64,000 nt of DNA from Bilamarchaeum sp040758595. GTDB lineage: Archaea > Micrarchaeota > Micrarchaeia > Anstonellales > Bilamarchaeaceae. Location of the stretch: positions 1 through 64,000 of the forward strand of contig JBFLVJ010000002.1 of NCBI GenBank assembly GCA_040758595.1, written 5' to 3'. The position numbers and the translations under genes were made by a program. The notes below the pieces were generated by a model. It worked only from the letters and a program-made list of their open reading frames with translations, was not told where the DNA came from and made no database searches. Of this stretch, positions 59,449 to 64,000 are shown one piece after another; the first letter of the stretch is position 1, and the number at the start of each line of letters is the position of its first letter.

Positions 59449-60831
59449 ATGGAATCCATGAGAACCCTGTTTTTCGCCTTGGCCTTGCTCATGCTCCTAG
59501 GATGCGCACAGAAAGCGCCCGAGACCCCCGCCGTTCCGCTGGAGCACAACCGCGGCCAGATCTCCTTCCAATACCCTGACTGGCCGGCGGCGGACAACGC
59601 GGACCAGAATTTCCTCGTGAGGAACAACGGCACCTGCGTCTTCGCGGCCGCGGAATACCCGGCGGCATCCCCCATGCTCAAGGATGTCCTCGAATCAGAG
59701 CTCCATTCCTCCTTCCAGGGGGAGTACCTGGATTTCGATATGAGCACCGGAGGGCAGGAGTTCGATGCCCGCACGAGGATGGTCTACTGCGACTACAAGA
59801 CATATACGTTCACCATCGCCTGCATCGGCGAGCTGCAGGAAGAGCGGCTTCTGGAGTCGGTCAGATGCGCACCAAGACAGCTCGATCTCAAGAAGAAGCT
59901 GGGTCTTATCCCAATCCCCCCGAACCAGGATCCTGCGCTGCTTGCGCAGACCTTCCGCCAGGCCAGGGCGGATGGCGCCGAGGTCCTCTATTGGTACCTC
60001 CCCTACCGTGATGTCGCCGATAACTGGACGCTTCCAGACTATGTGATGGAGCCCATGTCATATGAGGGCAAGAGCGCTGTCGTGATAGAGGTCATCCACA
60101 CCAACGTGCTCGCTGAATATCCCAAACGATATTCGTCATTCACCGATGAGGGCTTCAGCGAAGAGTTCTCCGCCAGGGCCGCAGAATTCGCTGAGCGCTA
60201 CGACCCTGATTACCTTTTCGTGGGGAACGAGGTGGACGATTATCTCTGGGAGCGCAGGGAGCTGATACCGGAATTCAAGGACCTGTTGGAGCAGACACGG
60301 ATCAAGGTCCATGCGGCCAATCCGCGGACCAAGGTCGGCTTCACAGTCACCTATCACGATACCCTCACCCACAACGCCACCGACATCACCAAGACGCTCG
60401 CAGAAGAAGCCGATATCATCGGATATACTGATTACGGATACCGCGGCCTCTTTCGCTTCGACAATGTCTCAAGAGGGCTTGAATATCTGGGGAGACCCGC
60501 GGATGTAGTGCCGGGCAAACCATTTGCCATCGTGGAGGCCGGCTGGAGCTCATCTCCGCTTCTTGGGTCCAGCGAAGCTCTCCAGGAGGAATACGCAGAG
60601 GGCTTCTTCGCCTATCTGGAAGACACCGATGCGGAGTTCGTCAACTGGTTCGCCCTGCATGACGGGGTGGACTGCTCGGATGCCGCCGACAGCTTCCTGA
60701 AGGACCTGCCCCAGGTCAAGGAAGACGAATCGTTCATGGAGGTCTTCAAGGAATTCCTCTGCTCGTTGGGCATCAAGCACAGCGACGGCACTCCGAAAAA
60801 GGCGTGGTCGGTCTGGCAGGAGAACACCTGA
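59449..60831 (+). CDS. Lipoprotein with glycoside-hydrolase-like TIM barrel
   Basis: About 460 residues. A signal RTLFFALALLMLLGC gives a lipid-anchored exported protein. Residues 30-135 form a separate beta domain. Residues 150-460 look like a clan-A TIM barrel: DPDYLFVGNEVDDYLW (about 248) resembles the acid/base Asn-Glu motif, and AIVEAGWSS (about 359) could hold the nucleophile Glu. It may act on surface or environmental polysaccharide (GH53-like, tentative). ATG 59449 is about 27 nt from AAGAATAAAAACC. Confidence 0.75.
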   Translation: MESMRTLFFALALLMLLGCAQKAPETPAVPLEHNRGQISFQYPDWPAADNADQNFLVRNNGTCVFAAAEYPAASPMLKDVLESELHSSFQGEYLDFDMSTGGQEFDARTRMVYCDYKTYTFTIACIGELQEERLLESVRCAPRQLDLKKKLGLIPIPPNQDPALLAQTFRQARADGAEVLYWYLPYRDVADNWTLPDYVMEPMSYEGKSAVVIEVIHTNVLAEYPKRYSSFTDEGFSEEFSARAAEFAERYDPDYLFVGNEVDDYLWERRELIPEFKDLLEQTRIKVHAANPRTKVGFTVTYHDTLTHNATDITKTLAEEADIIGYTDYGYRGLFRFDNVSRGLEYLGRPADVVPGKPFAIVEAGWSSSPLLGSSEALQEEYAEGFFAYLEDTDAEFVNWFALHDGVDCSDAADSFLKDLPQVKEDESFMEVFKEFLCSLGIKHSDGTPKKAWSVWQENT

Positions 60832-60891
60832 GGTTACAAGCATTTTAATACTGTTTCATCCACATATCAGTCCTCATCGACAGGTGCAGCC

Positions 60892-61728
60892 ATGCTCACG
60901 ATAGCCATCCCCAACAAAGGCCGGGTCCAGCAGCCCGTGCTGCAGATGCTGGAGCAGATAGGCATCAAGGTCGATGTCAACGGAGGCAGGGGCCTGCTCA
61001 TCCCGAGCTCGAAACGCAACGTCCGCGCCCTCCTCGCGCGCTCCATGGACATCCCGCTGATGGTGGAAAGAAGGGCTGCCGACATCGGATTCACCGGGGA
61101 GGATGCGGTAGCCGAGCGCGGCTCCAGGGTCGAATGCGTCCTTCCGCTGGATTTCGGCAGATGCAAGGTCGTGCTCGCGGCACCCCGTCCGGTTTCGGTC
61201 CCGAAGAGCATCGCCACGACCCTCCCCAACGTCACGAAGGCGTTCTGCAGGCGCGAGGGGCTCAGAGCGGACATAATAACCCTCCAGGGAGCGCTCGAAT
61301 CCGCCCCGAAGCTCGGCATCGCAGAGGCGATCGTCGACCAGATGGAGACCGGCACCACCCTCAAGGAGAACCGCCTCCGCGTCCTGGAAGTGATAATGGA
61401 ATCGAGGATGACGATAATCGCCAACGGCATCTCGCTCGCGGAGAAAAAAGGGCAGATAGACGAGATCGCGCTATCCGCAGGCGGACTCATGGCGGCCCGG
61501 CAGAGGGTCGTCCTGAAGGTGAATGCCGGCAGCGAGAGGGTCCGGGATGCCCTGCTAAAACTCATCCCCGCGATGAAGAGCCCTGATGTGGCGCCTCTGG
61601 CAGAGCCTGGCGCGTATTCGCTTCTCGCAGCGGTCCCGAGGAAAGGGCTTGAGCGCCTCATCGTCCGCATCAAAGCCGCCGGCGGGACCGACATCCTTGT
61701 GGAGAAACCACAGTTCATCATCCCATGA
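60892..61728 (+). CDS. hisG: ATP phosphoribosyltransferase (long form)
   Basis: A 278-residue HisG, catalysing ATP + PRPP to phosphoribosyl-ATP, the first step of histidine synthesis. The N-terminus LTIAIPNKGRVQQPVLQML, D-I-G-F-T-G-E-D-A-V (about 65) and the PRPP loop region GIAEAIVDQMETGTTLKENRL (about 142-162) fit. The final 75 residues match the regulatory domain of long HisG, so HisZ is not needed. AGGTG lies 6 nt from the ATG. No other his biosynthesis gene is nearby; hisS follows after an accessory island. Confidence 0.92.
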   Translation: MLTIAIPNKGRVQQPVLQMLEQIGIKVDVNGGRGLLIPSSKRNVRALLARSMDIPLMVERRAADIGFTGEDAVAERGSRVECVLPLDFGRCKVVLAAPRPVSVPKSIATTLPNVTKAFCRREGLRADIITLQGALESAPKLGIAEAIVDQMETGTTLKENRLRVLEVIMESRMTIIANGISLAEKKGQIDEIALSAGGLMAARQRVVLKVNAGSERVRDALLKLIPAMKSPDVAPLAEPGAYSLLAAVPRKGLERLIVRIKAAGGTDILVEKPQFIIP

Positions 61729-61777
61729 CAGCAACCATTAAGTAGTGGGGAATCTCCCGGACACTTCCTGTTACAAA

Positions 61778-61788
61778 CCTTTAAATAG
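61778..61788 (+). promoter_or_regulatory. TATA box of the AbrB/radical SAM island
   Basis: CTTTAAATA at 61779-61787 predicts a transcript start near 61809, just before AAGGTGA at 61816-61822. Confidence 0.55.
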
Positions 61789-62123
61789 TGGGAAATTCGA
61801 GATTGTCATGTACAAAAGGTGAACATGATGGTGAACCAGGAAAAGGGTGTCCTTCACAGGAAGGGATCTTCTTCATCTTCAAAAGGCGCGGCCTTTTGGA
61901 GAGACAGAAATCGGTAGATTTCTGGATACGCCTTGATCGCAAGGCGCGTCTAGTCTTGCCGCTGGAAATCCGTGAGTCGCTCGCTCTCAAGAGCGGGGAA
62001 AAAATCCTGCTCAGCGTCAGCGCTGTCGGAGACGGAAAGGTTACTATGGTCGTAGCGAAAGCTGGCGGCAAGGACTCCGGCGTGAAATGCTCAAGGAACT
62101 GCGCGTATAAGGAAGGTGTATGA
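61788..62123 (+). CDS. AbrB/SpoVT-like DNA-binding protein, start unresolved
   Basis: The open frame spans 61788-62123, but its first part overlaps the promoter. The recognisable domain begins near 61914: DFWIRLDRKARLVLPLEIRESLALKSGEKILL, the swapped-hairpin AbrB fold. The good ribosome site AAGGTGA (61816-61822) leads to ATG 61825, which is in another frame and stops after 30 codons (61917), just where the domain begins. So either a frameshift has broken the gene or translation starts at TTG 61896. It abuts the radical SAM gene (1 nt between them) and may regulate it. Confidence 0.65.
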   Translation: MGNSRLSCTKGEHDGEPGKGCPSQEGIFFIFKRRGLLERQKSVDFWIRLDRKARLVLPLEIRESLALKSGEKILLSVSAVGDGKVTMVVAKAGGKDSGVKCSRNCAYKEGV

Positions 62124-62124
62124 G

Positions 62125-63054
62125 ATGAGATTGCTGCGCGCCGTGACTCCGGAATACAAAAACAGATTCGTGCAGGGTAAGACGATAGTCTACATGTTTC
62201 TGCCAGAGGTTGAGCCGCCATGCAACCGCCGCTGCACCGGCTGCTACGTGCTGGCTTCGGAGTCATACCCAAAAAGAATCAGGCGTAGTGAAGAGCGGAT
62301 AATAGCCGACCTTAAGGGCCTTATCGCTTCGGGCTATTCGGTCATACCGTCCACAACAGAAATACTCCTGGGTGAGAGATATCTGGAAATGCTGGGCGCG
62401 GTTGGAACGACCTATGTACTGACCAACGGCAGACTGATTGTTTCAAAGCCAGGCACATTGGAAGAGCTGAAGAGCATCGGGATAAGGCAGGTAGTCCTTA
62501 CCGCGAATTTCGGGAACAGCGGGCTTATCCTGCCGGACCAGGACACTTTCGTAGAAGCGGCAGGACTGGCAATCGGTGCAGGGCTTGGCGTCATGGCCCG
62601 GATAACATTGACTAAGGGAAATTATCAAAGCATAGCGGAAATGGTTGACGCTTGCAAGCAATTTGGCATAAGGTGCATCCAATTCCTCAGGTTTATGCCT
62701 ATCGAAAGCGGGCCTGCAACACTTGACGAAGGTGATGCGAAAGAGTTTTTCAGGCTGCTGGCATTTGCGAGGGAAGCCAACCCTGATGTTTATATCTCCG
62801 CAGGCGGCTCGCTGGGCAGCCAGTTCAGAGGAAAAGAATTCGTCTGCTCTGCGGGCAGGACGCAGTTCACAATCGGCCTTGACAATAGGATTTACCCCTG
62901 CATATACCTTACGCAGGATGAGAACGCGATAGGGAGATACGAAAATGGCGAGGTTGTGATAGAAAGGGAGTTTGCGATCGGCGGGAATGAGCTAGACTGC
63001 CCGGCCTATCGCTACTTCGTTTCACGCTCCAAGAATGGAGAAAAACGAATATGA
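62125..63054 (+). CDS. Radical SAM enzyme with C-terminal Cys cluster region
   Basis: A 309-residue radical SAM protein. The [4Fe-4S]-SAM motif is C-N-R-R-C-T-G-C-Y (about 34-42), the CxxxCxxC type. The C-terminal part has further Cys in FVCSAGR, IYPCIYL and ELDCPAY, with the order seen in SPASM-type extra cluster domains. SPASM enzymes often modify peptides. ATG 62125 follows GGAAGGTG by 6 nt. The gene lies between an AbrB-like gene and a small gene with CVACR near its end. Substrate unknown. Confidence 0.85.
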   Translation: MRLLRAVTPEYKNRFVQGKTIVYMFLPEVEPPCNRRCTGCYVLASESYPKRIRRSEERIIADLKGLIASGYSVIPSTTEILLGERYLEMLGAVGTTYVLTNGRLIVSKPGTLEELKSIGIRQVVLTANFGNSGLILPDQDTFVEAAGLAIGAGLGVMARITLTKGNYQSIAEMVDACKQFGIRCIQFLRFMPIESGPATLDEGDAKEFFRLLAFAREANPDVYISAGGSLGSQFRGKEFVCSAGRTQFTIGLDNRIYPCIYLTQDENAIGRYENGEVVIEREFAIGGNELDCPAYRYFVSRSKNGEKRI

Positions 63055-63064
63055 GGTGAACAAT

Positions 63065-63613
63065 ATGGATGAAATGAGAGGGGTTGTTGGTGAAAATGTA
63101 AGGGGTCTCCTTCACACTCCCAGGGTTCGCGGCAATCGGGAACGGCGATCCGTTCCCGGTGCGTCTTGAACGGCACGCCGTTCAAAACGAAGCCCAGGTC
63201 TTCAGACCTTGGAGGAAGCGAACCCGAAACCTCAGTCAAACCGGTGGCACACGGCTTCTCGCCTTCCGCGCTCCAGCCAGAAGCCCAGGGCTTTCTAGCG
63301 AACGGCAATCCGTTCGCTGGAATCCAGGGAGCGGCGCTCCCTAGATCAGCCCTGGGAGTGTGTCACTGGCAGAACACTCAAGCAAGGGTTTGCGGAAGTC
63401 TTGGATGTTGGTTCCAGCCCACCCCCGCTCGCAGGCAGATCCGTCGAGGACATGCCCGGTTATCCATCCGCCCCCGATGTCAATGCGGCCATCTTCCTCG
63501 AAGTATCCGAATTCGCAGCCGAAGAACTCCGTAAGAAGAGTTCAACATCGACCGATAAGACCGGATGTGTGGCCTGCCGTATGTATGATCTGATAACGGA
63601 TATCTTCATATGA
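63065..63613 (+). pseudogene. Small gene split by the 255-bp repeat
   Basis: A strong site GAGGTGA (63052-63058) leads to ATG 63065. The frame runs 15 codons, enters the repeat at 63112 and stops inside it. The 3' part is open from the end of the repeat to TGA 63611-63613. Removing exactly the 255 bases 63112-63366 joins both parts into one frame of 97 codons: MDEMRGVVGENVRGLL at the start, GRTLKQGFAEVLDVG across the join, CVACRMYD near the end. The protein is acidic, small and of unknown family. As DNA it is interrupted; whether the RNA is rejoined is unknown. Confidence 0.75.
63112..63366. repeat. 255-bp hairpin-rich repeat, copy 2
   Basis: Same sequence as 718-972 in the same orientation, including the 13-bp terminal inverted repeat (63113-63125 and 63350-63362). 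It lies inside the small gene downstream of the radical SAM gene. The flanks show no target duplication beyond the TCAC found at both ends of each copy. Confidence 0.92.
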
Positions 63614-63615
63614 CG

Positions 63616-63640
63616 GCCCCCTCTTTTCTTTTTTAATATA
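63616..63640 (+). promoter_or_regulatory. T-rich terminator and TATA region before hisS
   Basis: CCCTCTTTTCTTTTTT follows the island's last stop and TTTTTAATAT at about 63630-63640 is 27-30 nt before the hisS start. The tract may end one transcript and begin the next. Confidence 0.45.
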
Positions 63641-63664
63641 TCAGGCTATACGCTATGTGATACC

Positions 63665-64000
63665 ATGAAGCTCACACCAAAAGGCATGCGGGACATCGGG
63701 CCCGAGGACATGTTCATCCGCGAGGAGGCCATGGAGAAGATAAGGCGGATTTTCCGCTCCTACGGATACCGGCCCCTCGAGACCCCTGCGATGGAATATC
63801 TCGACACCCTGAGGGCCAAGGCAGGCCAGGAAGTGGACAAGCAGATTTTCGTCATCGACGGCGGGGAGTACGGTCTCAGATTCGACCTCACGGTCCCGCT
63901 CGCCAGGTACGCATCATCGACGGATTCCCCGAAGCCGTTCAAGCGCTACGCCATAGACGTGGTCTGGCGGAGGGAGGAGCCCCAGAGGGGGCGGTTCCGC
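63665..64000 (+). CDS. hisS: Histidyl-tRNA synthetase, 5' part
   Basis: The first 112 residues of HisRS; the gene runs off the window. It starts KLTPKGMRDIGPEDM, followed by class II motif 1 (IRRIFRSYGYRPLETPAME), then RFDLTVPLARY and motif 2 KRYAIDVVWRREEPQRGRFR. The ATG at 63665 is 27-30 nt from a TATA-like element. hisG lies upstream, and the island at 61778-63613 separates them. Confidence 0.93.
   Translation, partial: MKLTPKGMRDIGPEDMFIREEAMEKIRRIFRSYGYRPLETPAMEYLDTLRAKAGQEVDKQIFVIDGGEYGLRFDLTVPLARYASSTDSPKPFKRYAIDVVWRREEPQRGRFR

Noticed and set aside
63112..63366. TCAC at both ends of the repeat as a target-site duplication
   Set aside because: TCAC is present at both ends of both copies in different surroundings, so it belongs to the element; removing the full 255 bp, not 251, restores the gene.

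Overview
This is archaeal chromosomal DNA, probably from an uncultivated DPANN-type lineage (Diapherotrites/Micrarchaeota-like; the lineage is inference). The archaeal signs are a DNA polymerase D large subunit, a split GMP synthase, cupin-type phosphoglucose isomerase, archaeal AlaRS and GlyRS, endonuclease Q, a GTP-dependent dephospho-CoA kinase, SecD/SecF, and six tRNA genes that all carry introns. Coding density is high, the DNA is GC-rich, and many start codons lie 24-28 nt downstream of a TATA-like box, which implies leaderless transcripts.

Layout. 1-708: 3' end of an aminotransferase. 718-972: first copy of a 255-bp hairpin-rich repeat. 978-8058: orphan secretion ATPase, Ser/Thr kinase 1 and secF-secD. 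8134-8342: tRNA-Ala(CGC) with an intron in the T loop. 8442-23664: a signalling/envelope region. It holds a 1205-aa PP2C phosphatase, a six-gene operon of coiled-coil, two-TM-tail and exported Cys-rich proteins, a HAD hydrolase, a ten-repeat Cys-rich lipoprotein, Ser/Thr kinase 2, and an exported protein with a beta-rich C-terminal half. 23711-34325: housekeeping genes (nfo, guaAB, endoQ, DPCK, rpiA, alaX) and small membrane proteins. 34405-38069: a LAGLIDADG endonuclease, three intron-bearing tRNAs, small zinc-ribbon proteins and palindromes. 38273-49465: Lrp regulator, receiver-like/methyltransferase fusion, intein-containing polC, cysS, glycosyltransferase and purN. 49598-60831: tRNA-Lys, glyS with a lipoprotein, an anion transporter, alaS, pgiA, tRNA-Gln and a glycosidase-like lipoprotein. 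60892-64000: hisG, then an accessory island (AbrB-like protein, radical SAM enzyme and a small gene split by the second copy of the 255-bp repeat), then the start of hisS.

How the parts may work together (inference). The two transmembrane kinases and the PP2C protein could form a phospho-signalling circuit acting on the six-gene operon between them. In that operon a pair of genes (two-TM tail protein, then exported Cys-rich protein) appears twice in tandem. These proteins resemble myxobacterial envelope and signalling proteins more than usual archaeal ones, and this is the best candidate here for an undescribed system. Other standouts are tRNA introns at non-canonical positions, a degenerate GAAAC-type repeat that enters tRNA introns and gene ends, a polC intein lacking the usual C-terminal His-Asn/Gln, and the 255-bp repeat whose exact removal restores a 97-codon gene.
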